This document shows, one piece after another, positions 32,093 through 39,821 of a stretch of 40,821 bases of DNA; position 1 is the first letter of the stretch, and every line of letters begins with the position of its first letter. The notes beneath the pieces were generated by a model. The model made no database searches. It was not told the DNA's origin and saw only the letters and a list, made by a program, of their open reading frames with translations. The DNA comes from Nitrospira sp. GTDB taxonomy: Bacteria; Nitrospirota; Nitrospiria; Nitrospirales; Nitrospiraceae. Both the position numbers and the translations under genes were made by a program. The stretch covers positions 78,733 through 119,553 of the forward strand of contig JABMDK010000007.1 in NCBI GenBank assembly GCA_015903995.1, given 5' to 3'.

Positions 32093-32983
32093 TTATAGGA
32101 GCGGTGCCAAGCCCCGAACGTAGGCGACATAGTAGTAGAAGGTGGGGGCGGTGAACAAGAGACTATCGAGCCGGTCCAACATACCGCCATGGCCCGGCAG
32201 GATTCCACCGGAATCTTTGACGCCCGAGCGTCGCTTGATCATTGATTCGAACAGGTCTCCGATGAGGCCCGTTCCCGTCAACAACACACCAAGGATCACC
32301 GCATCTGACAGAGAGAGGTGTGAGACAAACCACCACTGAGCGATCATGGCGGCGGCGACGGCCAGTACGAGCCCTCCGAGCACCCCCTCGACCGTTTTCT
32401 TGGGACTCACCGACGGCAAGAGGAGGTGTTTACCCCACAAGGTTCCGGCGTAGTACGCGCCGGTGTCAGACGCCCATGTGACGACCGCCAGAAACAGCAC
32501 GAGGAATTCGCCGGTCGGGAGCGAGCGGGTCGATACGATGGTGCTGAGGGTGACGCCTACGTAGAGTACGCCGAACATGGTGACCAGGGTATCGTTCCAT
32601 CGATGTGCGGCTGACGCGGCAACAAAAGAGGCCGTCACGGCAATCACGACCGCACCGACGAGAAGCAGCTCGGGAAGGGGGAGCGACAGATGGGACCGGG
32701 CGAGGGTCAGCACAAAGGTTGCCGACCCGACTCCGACAAGGACACGATTCAACCGTGTTTGGAAGCTGAGGCGATACAGTTCAAGCAGGGCCAGGGAGCC
32801 GACAGCGATCAACAGCAGCGTCAAGGCCCATGGAGCGAGGTGGACGATGATGATGTAGACGGCCGGGATCAGCACAGCGGCAGTATAGAGACGCCGGAGA
32901 TCGAACCGTCTGGGACGTGCTGGTGGGGTGGTCACGGATATTGAGCGGTAGCCGGTCGCTTCAGTGGCGGGTGGATATTCCAC
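32093..32983 (-). CDS. cdsA: Phosphatidate cytidylyltransferase (CDP-diglyceride synthase)
   Basis: CdsA makes CDP-diacylglycerol from phosphatidic acid and CTP, the precursor of all phospholipids. The protein is polytopic, with about seven hydrophobic segments. The CDS signature is near the C-terminus: SMIKRRSGVKDSGG followed by GHGGMLDRLD. Start is uncertain. I use GTG 32983, just after the uppS stop (296 residues); GTG 32935 would give 280 residues, closer to the usual length. The open frame continues up to 33130 inside uppS but that part is only an overlap reading. It is the second gene in the operon. Confidence 0.9.
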   Translation of the reverse strand: MEYPPATEATGYRSISVTTPPARPRRFDLRRLYTAAVLIPAVYIIIVHLAPWALTLLLIAVGSLALLELYRLSFQTRLNRVLVGVGSATFVLTLARSHLSLPLPELLLVGAVVIAVTASFVAASAAHRWNDTLVTMFGVLYVGVTLSTIVSTRSLPTGEFLVLFLAVVTWASDTGAYYAGTLWGKHLLLPSVSPKKTVEGVLGGLVLAVAAAMIAQWWFVSHLSLSDAVILGVLLTGTGLIGDLFESMIKRRSGVKDSGGILPGHGGMLDRLDSLLFTAPTFYYYVAYVRGLAPLL

Positions 32984-32988
32984 ATGGA

Positions 32989-33774
32989 TTAGGTAGCCAC
33001 CGTACTCAACACGCGACCGAACCGGCGCTCCCGTTTTTGATACTCGATCAGCGCCAGCAGGAACTCCCGTCGTCGGAAGTCCGGCCACAAGGTCGAGGTG
33101 AAGCACAGCTCCGTGTAGGCCAGTTGCCATAGGAGAAAGTTGCTGATCCTGGCTTCTCCGCTCGTTCGAATCAGCAAGTCCGGATCCTGGAGCGGGTGTG
33201 TGTAGAGGTACTGTTGAATCGTGGTTTCATCGATCTGGTTCGGTTGTACGGTTCCCGCCCGGACGTGCTCCACCAGTGTTTTGACGGCATCGACGATTTC
33301 CGCTCGCCCTCCATAGCTGAGGGCGACCGTCAGAATCAGCTTATCGAGATGCGCCGTTTCTTTCTCGGTCGTGCGAACCCAGTGTTGAGCCGATGGAGGG
33401 AGCAGCTCGTGGCGACCGATGGCGCGGAAGCAGACGCCTTGCTCAATCAAGCTGGCCCGCTCCGTGGAGAGGTAATGCTCCAAGAGTCCCATCAGTGCGC
33501 TGATTTCCTGTGTCGGGCGATTCCAATTTTCTTGCGAAAACGCGTAGATGGTCAGGGCATGGATACCGAGCTCCAGGCAGAGCGTGATCATCTCCCTGAC
33601 GGAATTGATCCCTTCTCGATGGCCTGCGATGCGAGGGAGACCGCGAAGTTCCGCCCACCGTCCGTTGCCGTCCATGATGACCGCGATATGTTTGGGGAGC
33701 AATTCCGGTTCCAGCTTGGCGATCAATTCCCTCTCGGACAGGTGGTCGAAACTTGAAGCCGGAGGGTGTGCCAT
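32989..33774 (-). CDS. uppS: Undecaprenyl diphosphate synthase
   Basis: UppS is a cis-prenyltransferase that elongates farnesyl-PP to undecaprenyl-PP, the lipid carrier for peptidoglycan and O-antigen. The 261 residues have the catalytic HIAVIMDGNGRWA (Asp35), GHREG, YAFSQENWNRP, the Arg-rich RTSGEARISNFLLWQ and WPDF motifs, i.e. the full set of conserved regions. The N-terminal extension before HIAVIMD (about 28 residues) is slightly longer than usual. It is the first gene of the operon, with a good promoter 56 bases upstream. Confidence 0.96.
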   Translation of the reverse strand: MAHPPASSFDHLSERELIAKLEPELLPKHIAVIMDGNGRWAELRGLPRIAGHREGINSVREMITLCLELGIHALTIYAFSQENWNRPTQEISALMGLLEHYLSTERASLIEQGVCFRAIGRHELLPPSAQHWVRTTEKETAHLDKLILTVALSYGGRAEIVDAVKTLVEHVRAGTVQPNQIDETTIQQYLYTHPLQDPDLLIRTSGEARISNFLLWQLAYTELCFTSTLWPDFRRREFLLALIEYQKRERRFGRVLSTVAT

Positions 33775-33829
33775 AACAAGCCTAGAACGTGTTCCTCAAA
33801 TCCAGTGTGAGCGGGGAAAAAGTGGAGAA

Positions 33830-33858
33830 AGTCTACTGTCGAGGGTAGGGAATGTCAA
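33830..33858 (-). promoter_or_regulatory. Promoter of the uppS-cdsA-dxr-rseP-proS operon
   Basis: Minus-strand TTGACA (33858-33853) and TAGACT (33835-33830) are 17 bases apart, leaving a short leader before uppS. The perfect -35 and ideal spacing make this a credible housekeeping promoter. It is back to back with the tldD promoter. Confidence 0.65.
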
Positions 33859-33909
33859 ACGATAACTCGGAAGCGACTTCAGCAATCCGATCAGTGAGGA
33901 ATCATTGCA

Positions 33910-33939
33910 TTGCGACGGCGGAAATGAATGGGCTATACT
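33910..33939 (+). promoter_or_regulatory. Promoter of tldD
   Basis: TTGCGA (33910-33915), 18 bases, TATACT (33934-33939). The -10 is 5 of 6. It overlaps an upstream in-frame ATG at 33928, which argues that translation starts downstream at 33979. It diverges from the uppS promoter with about 50 bases between the -35 boxes. Confidence 0.6.
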
Positions 33940-33978
33940 CGCGCTTCACTCAGGAGAGACGAGGAGGCGCCCATCACT

Positions 33979-35409
33979 ATGCTTGAGCCGGTTCAGCTAG
34001 CCAAATTCGGTGTCACTGAACGCGAAGCTCAACACGCACTCGATCGTTTGAACGTGAGAGATGTTGAGTACGCGGATCTCTATTTTGAGTCCCGCACCTC
34101 AGAGTCGGTGTCGATGGAAGAAGGCATCGTGAAGCGTGCCGCCAAGAGTGTCTCTCAAGGAGTCGGCGTCCGTGCCACGGCCGGCGAAAAAACAGGGTTT
34201 GCCTATTCGGATGAACTCACGAAGAAGGATCTGGAGATTGCAGCCGATACGGCACGCTACATCGCCAATTCCCCCAAGGGTGATTCCCCCGTTCCGGTGC
34301 CCGTCCAGCGCCGACCGACCAGAGACCTATATCCGATCGAACGGGCGAAGGCCGAAGTCGCCACGGCTGATCGCGTGGCCTTGTTGAACGAAATCGATGC
34401 GGAGGCCAGGCGATACGATCCCCGCATTAAGAACGTCATGGCGTCGTTTAATACCGAATACAAGATGGTGGCGGTTGCGACCTCTGATGGAACCCTGGTC
34501 GGCGACATTCAACCGTTGTCCCGTCTGCAGATCACCTGTATTGCCGAAGACGGCGACAATCGACAGGTCGGGAGCTTCGGTGGCGGAGGCCGGGTCGGGT
34601 TCGAGTACTACCGCGAGGACAATCGACACCTGAGTTATGCGCGAGAGGCCGCGAGGGAGGCGATTCTGAACCTATCTGCAGTGGATGCTCCGGCCGGAGT
34701 GATGCCCGTGGTGTTGGCCGGTGGATGGCCCGGCATTCTGCTGCACGAGGCGATCGGGCATGGATTGGAAGCCGACTTCAACCGAAAGAAAACATCGGCC
34801 TTCTCAAGCTTAGTCGGAAAACGCGTGGCGTCGGACGTCTGTACCATCGTCGATGACGGAACTCTGCCGTTTCGCCGCGGCTCGTTGAATATGGATGATG
34901 AGGGAACGCCGACCAGCTGCACGACGCTCATTGAGAAGGGCATCCTCCGCCGCTACATCACCGATAAGCTCAACGCCCGTCTCATGGGGATTCCCCTGAC
35001 CGGCAACGGGCGGCGCGAGAATTATCAAAGCGTGGTGCTCCCTCGCATGACGAATACCTTCATGTTAGCCGGCGAGTCGGACCCTCAGGACATTCTCCGG
35101 TCGGTGAAAAAAGGACTGTATGCCGTCTCGTTCGGCGGTGGGCAGGTTGACATCACCAACGGAAAGTTCGTGTTCTCTGCCAGCGAGGCCTATCTCATCG
35201 AGGACGGACAGATCACGAAGCCGGTGAAGGGCGCGACGTTGATCGGGAGTGGGCCGGAGATCCTCACCAAGGTTTCGATGGTGGGACACGATCTGAAACT
35301 CGACAACGGCATCGGGACCTGTGGCAAGGACGGCCAATCGGTGCCGGTCGGGGTCGGCTTGCCGACCATCAAAATCGACGAAATTACGGTCGGCGGGACA
35401 CAGCGATAG
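33979..35409 (+). CDS. tldD: TldD-family zinc metalloprotease subunit
   Basis: TldD forms a heterodimer with TldE and degrades unfolded peptides. In known cases it removes leader peptides of ribosomally made antibiotics or degrades the CcdA antitoxin. ATG 33979 is chosen because GAGGAGG (33961-33967) lies at workable distance and the longer frame starts inside the promoter. The 476 residues show HEAIGHGLEAD with His256, Glu257 and His260 forming the HExxxH metal site. Also present are NMDDEGTP and the C-terminal GGQVDITNGKFVFSASEAYL, a TldD hallmark. It is followed by its partner tldE 54 bases later. Confidence 0.94.
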   Translation: MLEPVQLAKFGVTEREAQHALDRLNVRDVEYADLYFESRTSESVSMEEGIVKRAAKSVSQGVGVRATAGEKTGFAYSDELTKKDLEIAADTARYIANSPKGDSPVPVPVQRRPTRDLYPIERAKAEVATADRVALLNEIDAEARRYDPRIKNVMASFNTEYKMVAVATSDGTLVGDIQPLSRLQITCIAEDGDNRQVGSFGGGGRVGFEYYREDNRHLSYAREAAREAILNLSAVDAPAGVMPVVLAGGWPGILLHEAIGHGLEADFNRKKTSAFSSLVGKRVASDVCTIVDDGTLPFRRGSLNMDDEGTPTSCTTLIEKGILRRYITDKLNARLMGIPLTGNGRRENYQSVVLPRMTNTFMLAGESDPQDILRSVKKGLYAVSFGGGQVDITNGKFVFSASEAYLIEDGQITKPVKGATLIGSGPEILTKVSMVGHDLKLDNGIGTCGKDGQSVPVGVGLPTIKIDEITVGGTQR

Positions 35410-35463
35410 AAAGGCGTTCATTGTCAACGTTCGTTCGTCAATCGATCGCGAGACGATTGGCGT

Positions 35464-36870
35464 ATGGGGTATGACGATCGGCGAAGCACAGGCATGATCC
35501 AGAAACAGACGACTCCAGATACCGCCAATGGCTACACCCAGTTGGCCGCCGATGTCCTGGCTCGCGCGAAAGCCTGCGGTGCGACGGAGGCCGATATCGT
35601 CGTGGCCGATGGGGAAACCTTTTCGGTCCAAGTGCGGGTCGGCAAGGTCGATCGACTCACGAAGGCGAGAGAAAAGCGGCTTGGACTGCGGGTCTTCATC
35701 GGAAAACGGTCGGCGACGACCTCGACATCCGACTTCTCGAAAGACTCTCTCGAACGGCTCGTTGCCGACACCTGCACCTTGGCCGGGGCGGTCGTCGAGG
35801 ACGGCGTGTCAGGGTTGCCGGATGCGGCTCAGATGGCCACAGAGCAGCCGAGTCTCGATCTCTATGATGAGACAGTGCTCGATACGGAAACGCAGATCGA
35901 TTGGGCCAAGCGCGCAGAAGCGGCGGCGTTTGCCGCCGATCCACGCATCACGAACTCGGAAGGTGCGGAGTTCGATTCATCATCCGGCCGAGTGGTGCTG
36001 GCGAACAGCCATGGATTCGTCGGATCCTATAAGAGTTCAAACTTTTCACTGTCTGTCTCTCCGATTGCGGCCGAGTCCGGAACTGGCACCATGCAGCGGG
36101 ACGCCTGGTACGAAGTGCAGCGCAAATTTGCCCGGTTGGCCTCAGCAGAATCGATCGGGCAGGAGGCGGCCAGACGAGCCGTTCGTCGCCTAGGCGCACG
36201 CAAAGTGGCGACCAAGCGAGTACCGGTGGTGTTCGACCAAGAGGCGGCCGGGAGTCTGCTCGCCAACTTGTGTAGTGCCATTTCCGGTTACGGGCTCTAC
36301 AAACGAGCCTCCTTTCTGCTCGACACACTGGGCCAGACGATTGCATCCGATCTCATGACGGTGCACGACGATGGTCGGATGGTCGGGGGCTTTGGATCCC
36401 GCCCGTTCGACGGCGAAGGGTTGGCCACGCGCAAAAATACGATCGTGGAGCGTGGGGTGCTGAAGAGCTATCTGCTCGATACCTATTCCGGAAAAAAACT
36501 GGGGTTACCCTCGACCGGCAACGCGTCACGGAGCGTGGGCGAGAGTCCTTCCGTCGGCCCGACCAATTTTTATCTCGTTCCCGGATCGAAAAGCCCGCAA
36601 GACATCATCGGCTCGATCAAGGAAGGGCTGTATGTGACCGAGTTGATCGGATTTGGAATCAATATGGTGACCGGCGATTACTCGCGAGGGGCCAGCGGGT
36701 TCTGGATTGAAAACGGCGAATTGGCTTATCCTGTGGAAGAAATCACCATCGCGGGCAATCTCAAGCAGATGTTTAAAGATATCGAAGTGATCGGGAGCGA
36801 CCTTGTATTCAGGGGACGGATCGCAAGCCCGACGCTCAAGATTTCCGAGATGATGGTTGCAGGCAACTAG
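35464..36870 (+). CDS. tldE: TldE/PmbA-family protease partner subunit
   Basis: TldE/PmbA is the non-metal-binding subunit of the TldD/E protease. The 468 residues are homologous in layout to TldD, with DRLTKAREKRLGLRVFIGKR, STGNASRSVGESPSVGPTNFYL and the C-terminal GINMVTGDYSRGASGFWIENGE, but without HExxxH, as expected for TldE. The start could be ATG 35464 or ATG 35494 (458 residues); neither has a clear ribosome-binding site. It lies directly after tldD and is presumably co-transcribed. No RiPP precursor or obvious peptide substrate gene is seen near the pair. Confidence 0.92.
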   Translation: MGYDDRRSTGMIQKQTTPDTANGYTQLAADVLARAKACGATEADIVVADGETFSVQVRVGKVDRLTKAREKRLGLRVFIGKRSATTSTSDFSKDSLERLVADTCTLAGAVVEDGVSGLPDAAQMATEQPSLDLYDETVLDTETQIDWAKRAEAAAFAADPRITNSEGAEFDSSSGRVVLANSHGFVGSYKSSNFSLSVSPIAAESGTGTMQRDAWYEVQRKFARLASAESIGQEAARRAVRRLGARKVATKRVPVVFDQEAAGSLLANLCSAISGYGLYKRASFLLDTLGQTIASDLMTVHDDGRMVGGFGSRPFDGEGLATRKNTIVERGVLKSYLLDTYSGKKLGLPSTGNASRSVGESPSVGPTNFYLVPGSKSPQDIIGSIKEGLYVTELIGFGINMVTGDYSRGASGFWIENGELAYPVEEITIAGNLKQMFKDIEVIGSDLVFRGRIASPTLKISEMMVAGN

Positions 36871-36921
36871 CCGCGCATGAGGCACAGGGTTGAATTGTGA
36901 GTCGTGAACGTGGTCTGACCC

Positions 36922-37626
36922 ATGGCTGAATCCATTCGAGAAACGATCCTTCAGTATCAGAGCGGACAGGTGACGATGAAGGCGTTCGTCGCAGTTCCGC
37001 ACGCCAAAGAAAAACGGCCGGCCGTCATCATCGCTCAGGAATGGTGGGGTCTCACGGATCATATGAAGGATATCGCGAGGCGCTATGCGGCAGAAGGCTA
37101 CGTCGCGATCGCGCCGGATCTCTATTCGCGCCTGGGCCATGCGCTGACGACCGATGCCGGCGAAGCCGGCACACTCATGAATACGCTGAAACAGGAAGAC
37201 GGCCTCGCCGATTTGAATGCCACCGTGGAGTATCTCAAATCGGTTCCGGAGGTCGATGCAACAAAGATTGGCGTCACTGGGTTCTGCATGGGTGGCTCCT
37301 ATGCGCTCATGCTGCCCTGTGTCAACCCGGCCATCAGAGCGGCCGTGCCGTTCTACGGCCAAGTCCCCAATCCTGACACGCCGATTCAGACGCTGGCCTG
37401 TCCGGTGTTGTATCTCTATGGTGAGGACGATGGATGGATTACCAAGGCGGATGTCCAGCGACTGGCAGCGGCGTTGAAAAAGTATGGGAAAGCCGGCGAG
37501 GTTAAAACCTATCCTGGTGCGCCTCATGCATTCTTCCGAGATACCGATCCATCCGTCTATCGGCCGGTCGCCGCAAAGGACGCCTGGGTGAGAACGAAGG
37601 CCTTCTTCAAGCAACATCTCGGCTAG
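36922..37626 (+). CDS. Dienelactone hydrolase family protein
   Basis: This is an alpha/beta hydrolase of the carboxymethylenebutenolidase family with 234 residues. Nucleophile Cys122 sits in GFCMGGS, Glu40 in QEWWG contacts it, Asp169 or Asp170 lies in YGEDDGW and His202 in GAPHAFF. This is the Cys-Asp-His triad of dienelactone hydrolases. No aromatic ring-cleavage genes are nearby, so the natural substrate is unknown. The stop TAG lies 31 bases before the inverted partial repeat copy B. Cytoplasmic; no signal peptide. Confidence 0.88.
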   Translation: MAESIRETILQYQSGQVTMKAFVAVPHAKEKRPAVIIAQEWWGLTDHMKDIARRYAAEGYVAIAPDLYSRLGHALTTDAGEAGTLMNTLKQEDGLADLNATVEYLKSVPEVDATKIGVTGFCMGGSYALMLPCVNPAIRAAVPFYGQVPNPDTPIQTLACPVLYLYGEDDGWITKADVQRLAAALKKYGKAGEVKTYPGAPHAFFRDTDPSVYRPVAAKDAWVRTKAFFKQHLG

Positions 37627-37656
37627 CTTGTTGAGGCCACGAACCGAATCACACTA

Positions 37657-37787
37657 TCCCGCAGGATGTTCAAAAAGGCCTTCCAGTAAGGCCGCAGCGA
37701 GTGAAGAGGCGAGAAGCGTACTCTGTGCCGTACGGTGAGCCTCTGAACGATGTGAGAACGAAGCTGGAGGACGTTTCCAACATTCTG
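37657..37787 (-). repeat. MITE-like element, copy B (partial or divergent, inverted)
   Basis: The reverse complement of this stretch reads like the left two-thirds of copy C. It has an end CAGAATGTTGGAAACGTC, then TTCGTTCTC, CAGAGGCTCACCGTACGGC, GAGTACGCTTCTCGCCTCTTC, CTCGCTGCGGCC and CCTTTTTGAACATCCTGCGGG. The counterpart of the right terminal repeat is not found; a different sequence follows up to the dienelactone hydrolase stop. It fills the gap between that gene and the PEBP gene and may be a diverged subtype or a truncated copy. Confidence 0.7.
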
Positions 37788-37807
37788 CCAGAGAGAGGGG
37801 ACGAGGT

Positions 37808-38365
37808 ATGAGATCCACATGGATGAGCATTCTTTTCGCGACCGCACTTCTTCCCGGCGTCAGCGCTGCTGCCGATTTTCAGCTCACCAGCCAGACCATC
37901 AAGCACAAGGGGACGATCGGCAAGGCGCATGTGTTCGACGGATTTGGCTGCACCGGCGACAATGTGTCTCCGGAATTGCGCTGGGCCAACGCCCCCAAGG
38001 GGACCAAGAGTTTTGCCGTGACGATGTATGACCCCGATGCGCCGACCGGGAGCGGCTGGTGGCATTGGGTCATCTTCAACATTCCGTCCGATATTTCGGC
38101 ACTCGCTGCGGGCGCCGGAAAGCCAGGCGGTGCCGGTGAGCCGCAACGCGCGGTGCAAAGCATGACGGATTTCGGAGAGCCCGGGTACGGCGGCCCCTGT
38201 CCTCCCCCCGGTCACAAGCCGCATCGCTACATCTTTACAGTGTATGCATTAAAAGTAGATCAATTCTCGTTGAAGCCTGCGACTCCCGCAGCGATGGTTG
38301 GGTTTTATCTGAACCAGAATGCTCTGGCCAAAGCTTCCTTCACCGGCCTGTATAGCCGCAAATAA
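37808..38365 (+). CDS. Exported YbhB/YbcL (PEBP) family protein
   Basis: This is a Raf-kinase-inhibitor-like/phosphatidylethanolamine-binding-protein fold. It has 185 residues with a Sec signal peptide (about 1-20, cleavage near VSA). Conserved PEBP features are YDPDAPTGSGWWHWV, which lines the anion-binding pocket, and GGPCPPPGHKPHRY. Bacterial family members bind small anions or phosphorylated ligands, but their role is poorly known. The ribosome-binding region GAGGGGACGAGG immediately follows repeat copy B. Predicted periplasmic. Confidence 0.88.
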   Translation: MRSTWMSILFATALLPGVSAAADFQLTSQTIKHKGTIGKAHVFDGFGCTGDNVSPELRWANAPKGTKSFAVTMYDPDAPTGSGWWHWVIFNIPSDISALAAGAGKPGGAGEPQRAVQSMTDFGEPGYGGPCPPPGHKPHRYIFTVYALKVDQFSLKPATPAAMVGFYLNQNALAKASFTGLYSRK

Positions 38366-38379
38366 CGACGAGTCCAAAC

Positions 38380-38835
38380 ATGCCGCTTGATACTGAGCTG
38401 GGAAAGACAATGCTGCAGCTGATCACGTCGCGCTACGACGATCGGCATTGGCGACAACGTATTGAGAAAACGCTCAGCCTTCCCCAAACCGGCGTGACTG
38501 ATCCAATTCAACAGCAGATCTTCATGTATCTCAAGCATGGCCTGAAGGCCTACAAGTCCCGCCGAGCCGATCCGGACTCCTGGATCATCGGGGGCTACGC
38601 CACGAAAGAAGTCATCACTCGCGCAAAATTCCAGCCGCAGCTTGTCGGAGCATCTCTCAAGCAAGCGGATGTCGCTTTCCTAGGAACAGATCCCGGGGAA
38701 GAGGTGACCGAAGCCTGGTGGGAAGAGATGTTGGTCCAGTGGTTCGATGTGCCGGAAGAAGAGAAACCGACTGAGGAAGAAAACAGTCAACCCGAGAATT
38801 CAGATTCCTCTTCGACTGTCAAATCGAAAGCGTAA
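38380..38835 (+). CDS. Conserved-looking hypothetical protein, acidic C-terminus
   Basis: The 151-residue cytoplasmic protein is of no family I recognise. Residues 1-65 are helical and basic. Residues 72-127 form a conserved-looking block (GYATKEVITRAKFQPQLVG, then DVAFLGTDPGEEVTEAWW and LVQWFDVPEEE). The tail (128-151) is Glu/Ser-rich and likely disordered. The block recurs in the diverged partial copy 0.8 kb downstream, showing that selection has kept this segment. It lies 14 bases after the PEBP gene and may be co-transcribed. Confidence 0.7.
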   Translation: MPLDTELGKTMLQLITSRYDDRHWRQRIEKTLSLPQTGVTDPIQQQIFMYLKHGLKAYKSRRADPDSWIIGGYATKEVITRAKFQPQLVGASLKQADVAFLGTDPGEEVTEAWWEEMLVQWFDVPEEEKPTEEENSQPENSDSSSTVKSKA

Positions 38836-38862
38836 CAAGGCTTACGCGTGTGGCCTAGTCTG

Positions 38863-39180
38863 TTAACCACCTAGATCCCAAGGCTCTCGCCGGATCAGTC
38901 CGAGTAGATCTCGTGCACCATGCACAACGCGAAGAATAAGGACCTCGTCGTTCTGCACGAGGTATACGATCCGGTATCCCCTAAAAATAACTTCTCGAAG
39001 GTCTTGGCGATTGAACTCGGGAACGACCCGTCCGATGAGGGGTGTCTTGAGGAATGTCTCTGCAGATTCAACAATGTAATCGACGAAGGTGATCGCATGA
39101 AGGACGGAATCGCGGGCGATGAAATCTTCAATCTCCTGTAGATCCGTGCCGGCGGTCAGCGACCAGCGGACTTGCGCCAT
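38863..39180 (-). CDS. RelE/ParE-family toxin
   Basis: The 105-residue protein has the RelE/ParE fold pattern: an N-terminal strand (VRWSLTAGTDLQEIEDFIARD), two helices, and C-terminal strands EVIFRGYRIVYLVQNDEVLILRVVHGARD. The RGYRIVY and VVHGARD motifs are typical of ParE-type toxins, which poison gyrase; RelE types cut mRNA. The two cannot be separated here. It overlaps the end of the antitoxin gene by 25 bases, a common toxin-antitoxin arrangement. Oriented opposite to both flanking genes. Confidence 0.88.
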   Translation of the reverse strand: MAQVRWSLTAGTDLQEIEDFIARDSVLHAITFVDYIVESAETFLKTPLIGRVVPEFNRQDLREVIFRGYRIVYLVQNDEVLILRVVHGARDLLGLIRREPWDLGG

Positions 39181-39353
39181 CTGGCAATTCTTTCTTTCAG
39201 CTCTTGATGGGTGAGGACTCGTCCCTCCGTTACATCTTGAAGGCCCTTTTCCACCTGCTGCTTAAAGAACAACTCCTCCATAATCCTACCGGTGGTCACG
39301 TCATCAGGTAGCTGTTTAATAAGTTCTAATGCCTCAGCCTTGGCCTTTGCCAT
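39156..39353 (-). CDS. Antitoxin of the RelE/ParE-type module
   Basis: The 65-residue protein precedes and overlaps the toxin. The sequence is helical (ALELIKQLPDDVTTGRIMEE) and ends in VLTHQELKERIARWRKSAG, a toxin-wrapping tail seen in small antitoxins with a prevent-host-death-like layout. The minus-strand GGAAGGAGG ends 6 bases before the ATG, a very strong ribosome-binding site. This fits the need for excess antitoxin. DNA-binding autoregulation is expected for the family but no operator was identified. Confidence 0.8.
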   Translation of the reverse strand: MAKAKAEALELIKQLPDDVTTGRIMEELFFKQQVEKGLQDVTEGRVLTHQELKERIARWRKSAGR

Positions 39354-39391
39354 GGGTGCCTCCTTCCTATGGGGCTTTCTTTGGTAAGGCT

Positions 39392-39661
39392 ATGCCCGGA
39401 AGTCAGAAAAAGCAAGTTGGCTATGCCACGAAGGAAGTCATCAATCGTGCGAAGTTTCAACCACAACTCGTCGGTTCGTCCATCAAGAAGGAAGATGTGG
39501 CATTTCTGGGCACCGACCCGGGAGCTGATGTGACCGAAGCCTGGTGGAAAGAGATATTGGTCCAGTGGTTCGACGTGCCGGAAGAAGAAAAGCTTGCCGA
39601 GCAAGAAGGCGAAGTAGCCAAAGAATTGGACTCCTCGTCAAAAATCAAGTCAAGTACCTGA
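39392..39661 (+). CDS. 5'-truncated diverged paralogue of the 38,380-38,835 gene
   Basis: From 39,419 on, the reading GYATKEVINRAKFQPQLVG, DVAFLGTDPGADVTEAWW and LVQWFDVPEEEK parallels the block at 38,593-38,770, with many synonymous and some amino-acid differences. The first ~70 residues of the full-length gene have no counterpart; the frame instead starts at ATG 39392 with a short unrelated segment, and only a poorly spaced TAAGG precedes it. It is probably a gene remnant, though the retained reading frame and protein-level conservation suggest past or present selection. The toxin-antitoxin module lies between the two copies. Confidence 0.6.
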   Translation: MPGSQKKQVGYATKEVINRAKFQPQLVGSSIKKEDVAFLGTDPGADVTEAWWKEILVQWFDVPEEEKLAEQEGEVAKELDSSSKIKSST

Positions 39662-39736
39662 GAGACAATCTGTTACATGCAGCCGCCTCCGCTGGCTTTC
39701 CGTGACATACGGCTACTGCCTTGTATGGTAGTCGTG

Positions 39737-39777
39737 TTGACAAGCCGTTCAGTGGTCAGCACAATCGGGCCGATTGT
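39737..39777 (+). promoter_or_regulatory. Possible promoter with overlapping palindrome upstream of the nuclease gene
   Basis: TTGACA (39737-39742), 17 bases, then CACAAT (39760-39765) could be a promoter for the following gene. A palindrome ACAATCG-GGC-CGATTGT (39761-39777) overlaps the -10 and the start region and would be well placed as an operator. Both are predictions from a single sequence. Confidence 0.35.
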
Positions 39778-39821
39778 TAACTCGGATATCTTGTCATCTT
39801 GCTAGCTCAGTACGTTGGCTG

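Noticed and set aside
33979..36870. tldD-tldE as part of a RiPP (microcin-like) biosynthetic cluster
   Set aside because: No precursor peptide, modification enzyme or exporter is adjacent; the neighbours are housekeeping genes, so a general peptide-degrading role is more likely.
36526..37617. 363-residue minus-strand open frame over tldE and the dienelactone hydrolase gene
   Set aside because: It overlaps two clearly identified genes on the opposite strand and reads as their antisense shadow, with many His/Arg and no domain.
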